A stretch of DNA of 64,000 bases, taken from NCBI RefSeq assembly GCF_902806685.2, contig NC_048555.1, positions 9,796,001 to 9,860,000 of the forward strand, written 5' to 3'. This DNA is from Maniola hyperantus (taxonomy: Eukaryota; Arthropoda; Insecta; Lepidoptera; Nymphalidae). Every line of letters starts with the position of its first letter. The stretch's first letter is position 1. Below, piece by piece: positions 43,848 to 54,412 of this stretch. Made by a program: the position numbers and the translations under genes. The notes below the pieces were generated by a model. That model had not been told where the DNA came from. It did no database searches and saw only the letters and a program-made list of their open reading frames with translations.

Positions 43848-43910
43848 GAATAGAATAGAATAGAATTTATTTTATTCAAGTAGACTTATTACAAGTGCTT
43901 TTGAATCGTT
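43848..43910 (-). mobile_element. Family G tail fragment, reversed
   Basis: TAGAATAGAATAGAATAG, then TATTCAAGTAGACTTATTAC and TGCTTTTGAATCG. Confidence 0.65.
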
Positions 43911-44356
43911 AACCAGATTTAAACCAAACAAACCCGTGGGCGGTCACTAGTACCTAGATAAGCTTGAAAGAAATTCGCTTATGCGTTTAGACCACATACA
44001 AAAAAGCAGGTCAGGTCAAAGAGGCGTCAGAGCGTCGCGACTGAGGGCGGCTAACTTGATCCAATTTCAAGGATTCAAATATCGCTCGTGGCCAAACATG
44101 AACATGCTCTCAGCGAAATGCAAACACACTTACAAGGTATTGAAACTTTAGATGAAAATGGAAGGGTAGCAGTAAAAGGTTCTGGAGGTTCACTTACGTC
44201 AATCAGTGAGATGTTTTGACTATGGTATTTTGAGATAAAACTTCTGTAGGTACGACTCTACGATCTATCTCGAATATTTTTTTGAAAGAATGTAGGTAGG
44301 TAACATTAAACGTTAACATTTGCCCAAAATGACCGCCAAACAGAACAGCTTTTTTA

Positions 44357-44583
44357 TTATTATTCAGATACAAGTTAGCCCTTGATTGCAATCTCACCTG
44401 ATGGTAAGTGATGATGCAGTCTAAGGTGGGAGCGGGCTAACCTGGAAGGAGTATGGTAGTTTTTATTAAACCCTTTTACCTTTGGTTTCTACACGGCATC
44501 GTACCGGAACGCTCAATTGCTTGGCGGCACGGCTTTGCCGGTAGGGTGGTAACAAGCCACGGCTGAGGCCTCCCACCAGACAA
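44357..44583 (-). repeat. SINE S2, reversed, head missing
   Basis: TTATTCAGATACAAGTTAGC, TTCTACACGGCATCGTACCG, then GGCCTCCCACCAGAC. Confidence 0.8.
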
Positions 44584-44668
44584 TAGCTATTTTGTATATT
44601 TTAACTAGCGTAATGTTTTCTACGTGTGGAAGAAGGTGCCTTTACCGTTCGCGCTTAGTTTCATATTA

Positions 44669-44848
44669 CACTAGCTTTTTTCCGCGACTTTGTTAGCGTC
44701 ATTTAAGTAGCCTATAGCTGCACTCGGGGCCAATCTATGCTATCTATTAGGTACAGAATTTTTAGAATCGGATTACTTATTAGGTCCTGAGATTACCCTC
44801 TACATCCAAACTTACAGACTTTATCTCTTTATAAAATATTACTGTTAG
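44669..44848 (+). repeat. Family K repeat
   Basis: ACTAGCTTTTTTCCGCGACT, TCTATTAGGTACAGAATTTT and TACATCCAAACTTACAGAC. Diverged. Confidence 0.55.
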
Positions 44849-45078
44849 AAATTGTCATGATTTCATGGCTCAGCAGTCAAGCGCGATCAACGTGATACGC
44901 TTTCTTACAGCTTTTCAATTAACAAAGCGCTTCAAAAACCGCGATAAAGATTTATCGTACTGATTGTGCTTAGGCAGGTCAGGCGGCGGCGCCGATATGA
45001 CGCGGAAACTTGCGGATATCATTTTAAAGACCAGAGTCACAGTTCACGAGTAGAGCACATATAGGTTTTATAATTATT

Positions 45079-45571
45079 ACTAGCAGATGCCCGCGACTTC
45101 GTCCGCGTAAAATTTCTGGTTTCTCATGAGATCTTCCCGCTGCAAAAGGCCTCACTTACGTACTCACTCAGTCTCACCTTAAGACACGGAACCCAGAATA
45201 CCTAAATGCCGATTTTAATATCTCTAACGTCAAAAACATAGGATTTTTGTATAAACCTTCCACCCCAATTTTACTCCCTTAGGGGGGAATTTTCCAAATT
45301 GACTTATACTGATTTTTATTATGTAAAGCTAATAACCTTAATGTCGATTTTCACGTCTCTTACTCCAAAAACGTAGGACTTTCATACAACCTTCGACCCC
45401 CCTTTCACACCCTTAGGGGAGGAAATTTTCAAAACCGTTTCTTAGCTGACACCTACGTCCTAGTAAGAACCTACCTTCCAAATTTCAAGTTTGTAGACTT
45501 TATAGTTTGTGAGATTTCGTGATTAGTCAGTCAGTCAGTGAGTGAGTGGTATTTCTCTTTTATATATTTAG
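45079..45571 (+). repeat. Long variant of family A
   Basis: Head ACTAGCAGATGCCCGCGACT and end GTCAGTCAGTCAGTGAGTGA with TATATATTTAG. The middle contains two related blocks (CTTCCACCCCAATTTTACTC and CTTCGACCCCCCTTTCACAC), so it is about twice the usual length through an internal duplication. Confidence 0.7.
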
Positions 45572-45960
45572 AATAATAAAAGTAGACGGCCTATCGGTGT
45601 TTTATAGGATATATTTCGGAGAGTGTGCTCAGGAGCTGTTCGATCTTGTCCCTCCCTCACCTTTCTACCACCGTACCGCAAGACACCGGGCGAGTTTCCA
45701 CCCCTATGTCATCAACATTCTTTCTTCGCGTACGAAACGCTTTGCGCCATCATTCCTTATACGCATAGCTAGGGTCTGGAATACTCTTCCTAGATCAGTG
45801 TTTCCTGCCAATTATAATCCGGGTATCTTTAAAACAAGAGTGAATAGGCACCTTCTAGGCAAACGCGTCCTATCTTAGGCCACATCATCACTTTCCATCA
45901 GGTGTGGTCGTGGTCAAGCGTGCGCCTATAATGAATTTAAAAAAATTGTACTTATAAAAC
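45572..45960 (+). pseudogene. Family H LINE ORF2 C-terminus and 3' end
   Basis: 45582-45876 reads VDGLSVFYRIYFGECAQELF, then ASFHPYV, RTKRFAPSFLIRIARVWNTL and FKTRVNRHLLGKR before a stop. These are the hallmarks of a lepidopteran Jockey/CR1-like reverse transcriptase C-terminus. The 3' region has CACATCATCACTTTCCATCA and an A-run. Everything upstream is missing, so this is a dead-on-arrival insertion. Confidence 0.85.
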
Positions 45961-46015
45961 TGAACTGAATAATTACTTACTACTTGAAATCCTGAACGAA
46001 ATACAGCCCGCAATT

Positions 46016-46092
46016 TTTAGGGTTCCGTACCTCAAAAGGAAAAACGGAACCCTTATAGGATCACTTTGTTGTCTGTCTGTCTGTCTGTCTGA
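46016..46092 (-). repeat. Family C 3' fragment, reversed
   Basis: AGGGTTCCGTACCTCAAAAG, then ATCACTTTGTTGTCTGTCTG. Cut at the GTCT run. Confidence 0.75.
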
Positions 46093-46096
46093 ACAA

Positions 46097-46203
46097 AACT
46101 CCGTAAAGTTAGAGGTTCGAACCGCGTTGGTCGCGTGCCCGGTATCGAACCCCCAACCTCCGATTAGGAGGCAGACGTCTTAACCACTAGGCTATCACAG
46201 TTC
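46097..46203 (-). repeat. SINE S1 head, reversed
   Basis: GGTATCGAACCCCCAACCTC, then TCTTAACCACTAGGCTATCA. The body is lost. Confidence 0.8.
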
Positions 46204-46217
46204 GTGGTTGGTGAGGA

Positions 46218-46390
46218 TAACAAGAAATACGTGATCTGTGTTTCCTAGCGATAAATTCGGGTATTTTTAAAACAAGAGTAAATAGGCATCTTTTAGGTAA
46301 GTCCCATGTTAGGCCACATCATCACTTTCCATCAGTGTGTGTGTGATTGTGGTCAAGCGTGTGTCTAATGCCTATACAAAAAAAAATGCA
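46218..46390 (+). mobile_element. Family H LINE 3' fragment
   Basis: GTGTTTCCTAGCGATAAATT, AGAGTAAATAGGCATCTTTT and CACATCATCACTTTCCATCA, with a poly-A at 46378-46386. Younger copies of this tail occur at 45.9 and 10.4 kb. Confidence 0.75.
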
Positions 46391-47363
46391 ACATTCAAAA
46401 AAAGTGTTATGATGGTGTTAAGTGTATTTTGGACGATGGTATCTACCGAACTCTTTCGGTATTTTACTCTTTTTAAGTATCATGATTCATCAAACTCGTA
46501 TTTTTGTGTAATACAAGAAATGAAAGAAAACTTAGAAAATCATGACCATAATAATAATTACCTATGGTCATAATTTTCTAAACTTTATTTTAGCTTTTAG
46601 ATTAGCCTTACATTTCTTACAGTATTAGTATACTGTAATTAAGTATATTCAGACTAATATTTACTAGCGACGCTCGCGACTTCGTTCCTAAAAAATATAG
46701 ATCTATCCCTGTTCCGTGGGAATTCCTAAAAATCCAACCTCATTATTTCCTTGTCTAAATGTTAAAGGTAAATGTTCAAAAGAAGCAGCTTTCTAATCTA
46801 AGGGTTTGGGCTGGACGTTGAGTCAAGAGTAAATCATATTATTATTTACCGTTTTAGACTATCTACAAGGGATGGATGAAGAAAAATATAAGCATTTTCA
46901 TTGAAAAACTAATATGTCGTATTTTTTGTTCCATGTACATTTACGCCTGCTTTTACATTAAAGGTAAGTGAAACCTTCATAAATATGAAATAACTTTGCA
47001 AAAGCTTTGCAGACGTGAAGCGAAAACTAAAATATGATAAAATATATGGGACTAAAGGCCTGGTCACACAAAACACGTGACGTTAACTCGGGCTTACCCG
47101 AGACCTCACAAGTAGAGAGTGAGGCTTGTTTTGCGGAGCAAACGTCTAAACATTATTAAGCAACTACTGAACGATTATCAAGCGGACAACATTCTATATA
47201 GATGGCGGGCACTCAAGCCTTCAACTAAAATTGCTTCACAGTTGTACTTCATATAAAAACAGTATGAACTCATACGTTTCACAAACGCGTAGAATAGCAC
47301 TATAATATAACCTTCTGTAGTTTGAGATTAAGCTTTATGCGGTACCTTGTATGTACTTATGTC
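46391..47363. other. Unassigned intron sequence
   Basis: Contains an imperfect hairpin at about 46528-46582 (TTAGAAAATCATGACCATA against TATGGTCATAATTTTCTAA). A K-like head fragment lies near 46663-46690. No exon is recognised. Confidence 0.4.
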
Positions 47364-47626
47364 TAAGAGTGAAGCCACATGATGCGTTGCGTTGGCGGTG
47401 CAGTGCCTGTGCGGTACCGCGCCGCTGCGTCATCCTACGTAGAAATCACTGTACCATGCCACATGATGAGTTACGACGTCGCACCGCACGCTCAACGGAC
47501 TTGAGACCAAAGAGATTAGGCGGGTATGGGTGGTTCGGTGCAATGTTATATTTTTTGATGGAGCGGCAACGCAGTGCCCAATACTCAAATCCGTATTTGT
47601 AAACGTATCATGTGGCCTCAGTCTTA
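47364..47626. mobile_element. MITE with 25-bp inverted ends
   Basis: Left end TAAGAGTGAAGCCACATGAT, right end the complement of TAAGACTGAGGCCACATGAT. The interior repeats the GCCACATGATG motif at 47457, suggesting internal duplication. A GC-rich open frame crosses it by chance. Confidence 0.75.
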
Positions 47627-48475
47627 CAAACCGAACGCACGTTCAGTCAGCTGCAGTCACGCGTTTCATATGACCAGGTCTTTAAACCCTAAGAGCTCGC
47701 GACCCGCAACAAATGCAGATTACGTATTTGTGAATAACTCTCATATATGTTAAAATAAATTAAATTTCACAGGTTTAATACTAATGTTTAATAGGAAGAT
47801 ATGTAAAAAAAACCCTTTATATAAAGCTTTAAATAAATATAATATGTTTAGGCACAATAGAAGGTAAATTTCAAGGAAACATTCAAAAATAAAACCGGTT
47901 TGTCGAAATTATTTAATACTTAAACCACTGTTTAAACGGTCTTAGACAGAAAATGTTCCAAAGTAAGTAAATTGTAAATAGATTTTAGAATTTAGTAGGT
48001 AACGCTTTTCAAAATTTGTTTTAAAATTTTTGATAAAAATGTAACTGCCTTTTGATAATTTGTAATTATCAAAAGGCAGTTACGTATCTATAGTGATATG
48101 TTTGTATTTCAAAATCTATTAAAAATCCTATAATGTTAAATAATTAAGCAATGAGATAGGTAATGAGAAACTTGCCAAATTTTAGCTAATAAAAATACTT
48201 ATGTATATTCTCATACTTAATTAAACGATAATATCAATTATATGAAATATAAATTATAATTGAAACAAATAAACTTTATGATTCAACAAATCATAAACTT
48301 TAGTGCACACTTCAGTTTATACAAAAGCAGTAACTATTTAAATGTTTGGATATAATACTGCGAAATAGCATGCTCGTTACCTATAGATAGTAAAGCACAA
48401 GTAGAACCAATAAAGTACCGCTTTACGGGCAATAGATTGTAGACATTGAATTAATGTCCTATTTTATTATTTCAG
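47627..48475. other. Unassigned intron sequence with one hairpin
   Basis: A perfect hairpin sits at 48041-48083 (20-bp arms GTAACTGCCTTTTGATAATT and complement, loop TGT). The rest is AT-rich with no recognised family. Confidence 0.5.
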
Positions 48476-48499
48476 ACCGAGTGACGTTTAGACCTGAGA
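48476..48499 (+). CDS. Candidate 24-nt in-frame microexon
   Basis: Preceded by TATTTTATTATTTCAG and followed by GTAAGTTAA, both strong splice signals. The 24 bases keep the frame. Only phase 1 is open (the other two meet TGA and TAG), and phase 1 is what exons 26063-26258 and 55190-55308 require. The insert would read DRVTFRPET across the junctions. A chance match in a 29-kb intron cannot be excluded. Confidence 0.4.
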
Positions 48500-49237
48500 G
48501 TAAGTTAATACTGTTTCGTGTTTAGGAAAGCTTTAATATCAACGCTAGTTTAGAACTAATGCTTTTTGCCACGTAGAAGGTTTACTGAACTTGCACTGTA
48601 TTAAATTTAGGAATGTCCTAGTTGGAAACAATAACAAAACAAACTCATCTAAAACCAAAATAGAAGCTAAATATTCATATAATATCGTCTAAACTATCGT
48701 GTGTGATATTCATCATGAATATTAATATGACGGTTTAACGCAGGTGTTTGTCGGAGTAAGCCCTACTAGTATCGAACCCATCTGGGGTCGAATCTAGTCG
48801 GGCACACTCGGACAAATACGTGAGGTAAACGGTCATACATTTTATATTTATAATAATAATATATAAACAAAATAACAGCTTACGCCGATTTTTCAATCTT
48901 CAAATAACTTTTATCTGAGGAATAAAGAAGTTTAAACAATTTTTGTATAGGACAAGAGGAAATCTGTTAAAACTTAATATTATTATTTATTCGTTAGTTA
49001 TAGAGAGAGAGCCAGCGCGTGCCAGACCTTCTTTATTTTATAAAAGCTGAAAATTTATCTACGTATTGTCCTCAACACTGGGAGGTACGTTTGTTTGGAT
49101 GTTAGTTTGGATCATGTTGACTTTGGGTGATAACAGGTAACAAAGGTGTAAAAAATCTTACGTCAAAGTATGAAGTCTAATTTTTTTCTATTTTCTTCAG
49201 AATAGTATTAGAAAGTACGGCAGGCATTGCCAGACAC
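48500..49237. other. Unassigned intron sequence
   Basis: 48755-48800 (TATCGAACCCATCTGGGGTC) is related to 3440-3470. No other family or exon seen. Confidence 0.4.
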
Positions 49238-49394
49238 TTAGGGTGAGATCTATAGAGCGCACTCTGACTTAGCTTCGACTTTAGACAGAGTTAAAACGAG
49301 ACAGAGCTATATCTCTCACATAAATCTGTCTCGTTTTAACTCAATCTTAAGTCTGAGCAAAGTCAAAGTGCGCTCTGTAGATCTCAGCCTGAGT
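49238..49394. mobile_element. MITE with long inverted ends
   Basis: Left end GGGTGAGATCTATAGAGCGC, right end the complement of GGCTGAGATCTACAGAGCGC. The arms continue through a GTCTCGTTTTAACTC-type inner pair (49290-49345). Non-coding. Confidence 0.75.
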
Positions 49395-49625
49395 ATCATG
49401 GCAACCCTCTGACATGTTCCAAACAAACATCCTACATCATAATACGCAGAGAAACTTTCTGGTTTTATAAAATAACGAAGGCCTGGCACGTGCTGGCTCT
49501 TAGTCCATTAAGTTCATCTACGAATAGGAAAAATCAAGCTATTTGTAGTCTGCGCTAGTAATTTAATGTCGTAACGAGAAAAGCAAGTAGTGCAAGTTCG
49601 TCGCCCCCTCCCCGTTCACTTAAGG

Positions 49626-49815
49626 TATGATTCCGAACCACGCTGCACGCAGCAGCGCTGCCACAACAGTGCTGTCACCAGCTGTCACAGTCCTGTCGCG
49701 GCACACAAGCTTATAAAGATTGTATGGGGACCAGTAGTGCCACGACAGGACTGTGACAGGTGGTGACAGCACTGTTGCGGCAGCGCTGCTGCGTGCAGCG
49801 TGGTTCGGAATCATA
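49626..49815. mobile_element. Near-perfect long hairpin MITE
   Basis: Arms of about 72 bp (49626-49697 and 49743-49815) start TATGATTCCGAACCACGCTG and differ at about two positions. The loop is about 45 bp. TTAA occurs close outside both ends (49619-49622 and 49819-49822), but not directly at the arm ends. Confidence 0.85.
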
Positions 49816-49911
49816 CATTTAAGGAAGCTGATAGAATATGTTACAGGGGTAGTTTACAGCACTGATTGGTGTTTGTTCTAAAAACTTTGCTGGAGCAACT
49901 CCTTTTTATGT

Positions 49912-50115
49912 CATCATCATCATCATCATCATCAACCGATAGACGTCTACTGCTGGACATAGGTCTCTTGTAGGGACTTCCACGCGCCACGGTCTTGCGC
50001 CGCCTGAATCCAGCGGCTCCCTGCGACTCGTCTGATGTCGCCATCCACCTAGTAGGGGTCCAACGCTGCGTCTTCCGGTGCGAGGTCGCCATTCCAGCAC
50101 CTTGGGACCAATGTC
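49912..50115 (-). mobile_element. RTE-like LINE 3' end (family R), reversed
   Basis: Seven CAT units then CAACCGATAGACGTCTACTG, CACGGTCTTGCGCCGCCTGA and GCGTCTTCCGGTGCGAGGTC. A good reference copy of this tail. Confidence 0.75.
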
Positions 50116-50157
50116 TTTCGGTTTTACGAACGAAACATTTTTTGTGTTTTATACGTA

Positions 50158-50307
50158 ACTAGCGACCCGCCCCGGCGTTGTACGGGTAGTTTATTAAATT
50201 TTTTTGAAAATAAATTATAGCCTGGTGATATAATTTACAAAATTAGTTCAGAGATTATCCCCTATAAACAAACTTACAAACTTTACATCTTTGTAATACT
50301 AGTATAA
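50158..50307 (+). repeat. Family K repeat
   Basis: ACTAGCGACCCGCCCCGGCG, then CCCTATAAACAAACTTACAA and a TCTTTGTAATACTAGTATAA end. Confidence 0.6.
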
Positions 50308-51064
50308 CTATAGATTAATGAACCTTTATAATAGAAAGCGTCGTTTTACTACGCTGCGCTACGTGGCGTAGCGGTACGTAGCGTAGCACTGCGTAGCGCA
50401 GCGGCGAAGTGAATACCAATAATTATATCCAACCATCCAACGGGATGGAATTTGAAGACGACCTTTCGTATTTTATTCCACCATGTCTTTCACAATAGAA
50501 ACAAGTCTCAAGAACGGCACGCATTTTTCTGTGTCTCTTTAGATACCTCCCCATAGATAGCCTTGAACTCTAGACAGTTGACTGTGGGATCGATACTTAA
50601 GGAGTTGCAGGAAAACGATGGCCATTACTAACAGTATTACAACCTTATAATAAAACCTAGATAATGGCAAGATAAACAGATATAATACTTAGTTTGAGCG
50701 TATAATACCAAATAATGTAGTAATCACCCTCCACGAAGAAAGCACCGTACTGCACTCTCTTAAATAATAAAGTTCTACTCTAATGCAGCGTACTACATAA
50801 ACTATAAATACAAAAGTCTCTCTTGATGCATAAAGTTTGGTTATAGAGTCAGCACTAACTTCGATCATAAATCATATTGGATGTTCTAAGATTTAATACA
50901 ATATAATCAAGAACACTTGGCTTATTTTCTTTTAAAAACTTCAGTTGAAAGATAAAACTGACTAAGGGCCAATTTCACCAACATACAATACCAGGATAAA
51001 GTCGTAAATTACTCTCATATAACCAAATTTTCATTTCACCCAATACTTAACCTAAGATATTATT
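50308..51064. other. Unassigned intron sequence with a TACGC/GCGTA motif cluster
   Basis: 50351-50404 is a dense series of CTACGCTGCGCTACG-like and reversed GCGTAGCG words, able to fold on itself. The rest has no recognised feature. Confidence 0.45.
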
Positions 51065-51176
51065 TTGAACGGCATTCCGAACCAGTGGTAAATTAAAACT
51101 ACCCGACTATTCGAAAGCGCTTGTAAAAAGTCTACTTGAATAAAAACATATTCTATTCTATTCTATTCTATATACG
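51065..51176 (+). mobile_element. Family G retroposed 3' end
   Basis: GAACGGCATTCCGAACCAGT, GCGCTTGTAAAAAGTCTACT, then a TATTC run. Confidence 0.7.
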
Positions 51177-51531
51177 ACAATAGTCCTATACCGCCGATCT
51201 TGAGGGTATTACAAGCTTGAATCTTGGATGAAATCGAATCGAATTGATCAAAGTCGTCCCCATGGTAGCTTCAATTCAATTCAATTTTGTTTTATGGCTT
51301 GCCATGATAACTTTTACAAGTAACACGGTTACCCGTGGTAACGGTAGACAAGTAACAAGGCAAACAATGACATTTGACACTGACACATTACTATTCAAAC
51401 TTCAAACTGACGTATAATCTCAGTTTTTGACATTTACTCATTCTTTTGACCTTCTTTTGACTCATACCTGCCATAGACAACTAAAAACTTTTTTTCTTCA
51501 TTTTTACTTTCTTTTTCTCTTTATTGTTAAC
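51177..51531. other. Unassigned intron sequence
   Basis: No family recognised. Short TTTTGAC/CTTTTTC-rich words occur near 51425-51520. Confidence 0.35.
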
Positions 51532-51758
51532 TAGCTGGTGCTCGCGACTTCATTCGCGTGGAATTAGGTTTTTAAAATCCCGTGGGAACTCTTTGATTTT
51601 CCGGGATAAAACGTAGCCTATGTCCTTCCCCAGGATGCAAGCTATCTCTGTACCAAATTTCGTCAAAATCCAAAATCGGTTAAACGGATGGGCTGTGGAA
51701 AGCTAGCAGACAGACAGACATACAGGCAGACAGATACACTTTATAATATTAGTATGGA
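51532..51758 (+). repeat. Family B repeat, complete
   Basis: GGTGCTCGCGACTTCATTCG, CAAGCTATCTCTGTACCAAA, then GACAGACAGACATACAGGCA and TTTATAATATTAGTATGGAT. Confidence 0.8.
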
Positions 51759-52146
51759 TGTTTTCGGTACAAATAAATTTAAAAAACGCTATTTCCAAGA
51801 ATAGCTTATGAAAGATGTAAATGTAGTGGTTAATTTTATTCTTGAAATAGTTATTTCCAAACGACAGCATCGTTGGTGAAATTGGGCCTAATTATAAGAT
51901 ACTTATAATATGGGAACCTTCGAAAAAGTTTTTCAAAAACCACTCAAATTTCTTCTCGTTACAATATGAAACTAATCATAAAGCGAGTAAAAAATTGAGA
52001 AACTTGGTATCTCAAAGGAGCCTGTACCTACTTGAAATAAACGTAATTTGAGAATATAAAGGGAAGAAAAAGATCCTTTGTAGATACACGTACCTACTTG
52101 AAACGTTCGGAAAATCGTGAAATTGTGCTTACCCAAGAATAAAAAT

Positions 52147-52236
52147 CAGCCAAGTGCGAGTTGGACTCGCACACAAAGGTTTCCATGCCATCGTTCCCAC
52201 CCCGATTGCCATCTCAACCTGTCCCGTACTACTATA
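52147..52236. repeat. Family C head joined to a family D arm
   Basis: CCAAGTGCGAGTTGGACTCG (C head) is followed at 52200 by CCGATTGCCATCTCAACCTG (D right arm). Confidence 0.6.
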
Positions 52237-52471
52237 CTATCAGCTTAGTTTCAAAAGCTTCATTCAACCGAGTAGTATACAAATACTTGTTATCAAGGTA
52301 GCCATCTCCTATACAAAACCCAATTAATACCCGCCTATTGTCTCCTCATAATGAACTGTCCGCTGACAAAGAACACGGTGTATGCTACATCATACGGATA
52401 CCTATAGCGTACTTATTATCTAGTGCATATTCTATACTATCACACATGCGCACTCCGACCTAATTAATATA

Positions 52472-52530
52472 AGTCCCGCAAATTGCTATTGCGCTGGAAC
52501 CATGTCTCATTAACATCGAAATGACGTCAG
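52472..52530 (+). repeat. Family J repeat, copy 2
   Basis: AGTCCCGCAAATTGCTATTG continuing to ACATCGAAATGACG matches 19739-19800 with one or two differences. Confidence 0.65.
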
Positions 52531-52635
52531 CCGAAATATAAATATACCATCAGCTCGAAACTTCAGTCTAGTGCTGACGTCACTAAAATGGCGGCCACTT
52601 ATATAACAATATTGTATTATAAGTTTTTGTATTAG

Positions 52636-52855
52636 ACTAGCTTATGCCCGCGACTTCGTCCGCGTGGACTACACAAATTACAAGCCCCTGTTTTACCCCT
52701 TTAGGGGTTGAATTTCTAAAAATCCTTGCTTAGTGTATGTATATTTATGTCTTTTATTAGCTATTTTGCACGGCAAATATCAGCCTGATCCGTCCAGTAG
52801 TTTGAGCTATGCTTTGATAGATCAGTCAGTTAGTCAGCTTTTCCTTTTATATTGG
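52636..52855 (+). repeat. Family A repeat
   Basis: ACTAGCTTATGCCCGCGACT, TTACCCCTTTAGGGGTTGAA and CAGCTTTTCCTTTTATATTG. Confidence 0.8.
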
Positions 52856-53129
52856 ACTACATATTATAACAATTCCTGTTGAATTAACGAACCAATGGTA
52901 GATTATAATATTAACTCAAAAAAAACAGCAAAATTCTAAGTTAATTATTTCGTACATGATGTTCATCCATCAAATGAAATTATTATTGTATAACTTGAAT
53001 CCTGATACTTTATAATTTGTATAACTTGAATTCTGATACTTTATTGCTTTGATGCTCAAAGAATTAAAGAGATCCCAGGGGGATTTTAAAAAATATACAT
53101 TCAAATAAAGTCCTATTCTATTTCAGTGA

Positions 53130-53565
53130 TGTTTGGGCTTTGGGATCTATAAAAGGCGGTCACTGAAAATCAGCGTTGGGGCGTCTGGTACCTCGATATT
53201 CGCCATAGAGGGTTTGTGTCTGAGGGGCCCGACGCGTCTCAACACAAGCAAGCATAAATTGTACCTGTTGTGTAGGTGTTGCACTGCTGTACAAGGCGAT
53301 ATTGCCTACACCATGAACAGTAGGCCTCAGAATTCGAGTAGCAATTCCGAAAAACGGATGCATCAAAAACCAACCGCACTTATGACCTTTTTATATAAAC
53401 ACGCCACACAAACACTCAGATGTGCTCACAACCGTGCCATGCAGTGCAAGCGAATTCGATCATTAACGTGCTTAACGAGTTCTGGCCTTTGACTGTACCT
53501 ATACGATATCTCGAATTAACATTTTTCTATTCTATTCCACTCTATTCTATTCTATTCTAAAGTTT
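53130..53565 (+). mobile_element. Probable retroposed 3' end with TATTC tail
   Basis: A 119-codon frame (53133-53492) includes KISVGASGTSIFAIE-like text, followed by a TATTC run at 53527-53565 like that of family G. I suspect a LINE 3' terminus. The frame's codons are not convincing as a host gene. An acceptor-like CTATTTCAG lies at 53119-53127. Confidence 0.45.
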
Positions 53566-53682
53566 AAAATATAAATTCGAAACTTTTCGTATTATTCTAA
53601 CGCAGAACTTTAGATCACTGGGAAACTACTTATGTTTTGGATTCGTTTGCAAAGGAACATGACGTCGTCGTCCTACTTTCCT

Positions 53683-53976
53683 GTACCCGTAGTATATAAG
53701 ATTTTACGTCTCACCAAACGTTGCTAGAATTCGAGAAACGAACCACAATAACATCAAAGTAAAATGGACCTAAAGAGCCTTGAGTTGAAGTCAAACATTC
53801 AATGCCACTGATTGTAATTTCGCAACGTTTCCGCTTGGAGCGCTGGCTGTAGATGTGTAGACAAACTTGAGCTTTAAAACAAGGCGTTTAAGATCCAGTT
53901 TACTAAAACGCAGAAGTGTTTAGTCTCTCGAATTCTAGCAACGTTTGCTGTGACGTAAAATCTTATACTACGGGTA
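53683..53976. mobile_element. Fold-back MITE, about 60-bp arms
   Basis: Left GTACCCGTAGTATATAAGAT, right the complement of GTACCCGTAGTATAAGATTT. The arms extend inward through AACGTTGCTAGAATTCGAGA. Unique centre of about 170 bp, no coding capacity. Confidence 0.8.
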
Positions 53977-54028
53977 CTGTATAATGACTTGAGTTCTTTG
54001 AAACGTAAATCTAAAGCTTATTTCAAAC

Positions 54029-54142
54029 TACGGGATATAAATCATATTATAGTCTGGTCAATATTTTTAGAGTAAAAATTAGTACCTACGAATGTTGGGA
54101 ACGCCAATATTGACCGGACTATAATATAATGTATCTCCCGTA
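54029..54142. mobile_element. Small fold-back element
   Basis: Left TACGGGATATAAATCATATT, right the complement of TACGGGAGATACATTATATT, both continuing into ATAGTCYGGTCAATATT. 114 bp in all. Confidence 0.75.
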
Positions 54143-54179
54143 CTGTGAATTAAGGTTTGAAATATAATATAACATAAAT

Positions 54180-54412
54180 ATCTAAATATATAAAAGCAAA
54201 GTTGACTAACTAACTGACTGATCTATCAACGTACCTACAGCTCAAACTACTGGACGAATCGCGCTGTTTTACAAACAGACAGCTATCGTGACGTAGACAT
54301 CCGCTAAGAAAAGATCTTTGAAAATTCAACCATAAAAAAATAGGGGTTAATAAAGTAAAATAGGGGTTTGAAAGTATAGTCCACGCGAACTAAGACGCGG
54401 TCATAAGTTAGG
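54180..54412 (-). repeat. Family A repeat, reversed, diverged
   Basis: CAGCTCAAACTACTGGACGA, then GACATCCGCTAAGAAAAGAT and GTCCACGCGAACTAAGACGC. Confidence 0.7.

Noticed and set aside
47351..47602. 83-codon GC-rich frame
   Set aside because: It lies within the inverted-end MITE 47364-47626, and its composition reflects the MITE.
49201..49242. Possible 42-nt microexon between TTTTCTTCAG and GTGAGA
   Set aside because: In phase 1, the phase needed here, it meets TAG at once. Its end also lies inside a MITE arm. I take it as a chance arrangement.
53133..53492. 119-codon host gene
   Set aside because: No good donor, no domain, and a TATTC tail follows as in retroposed sequences.
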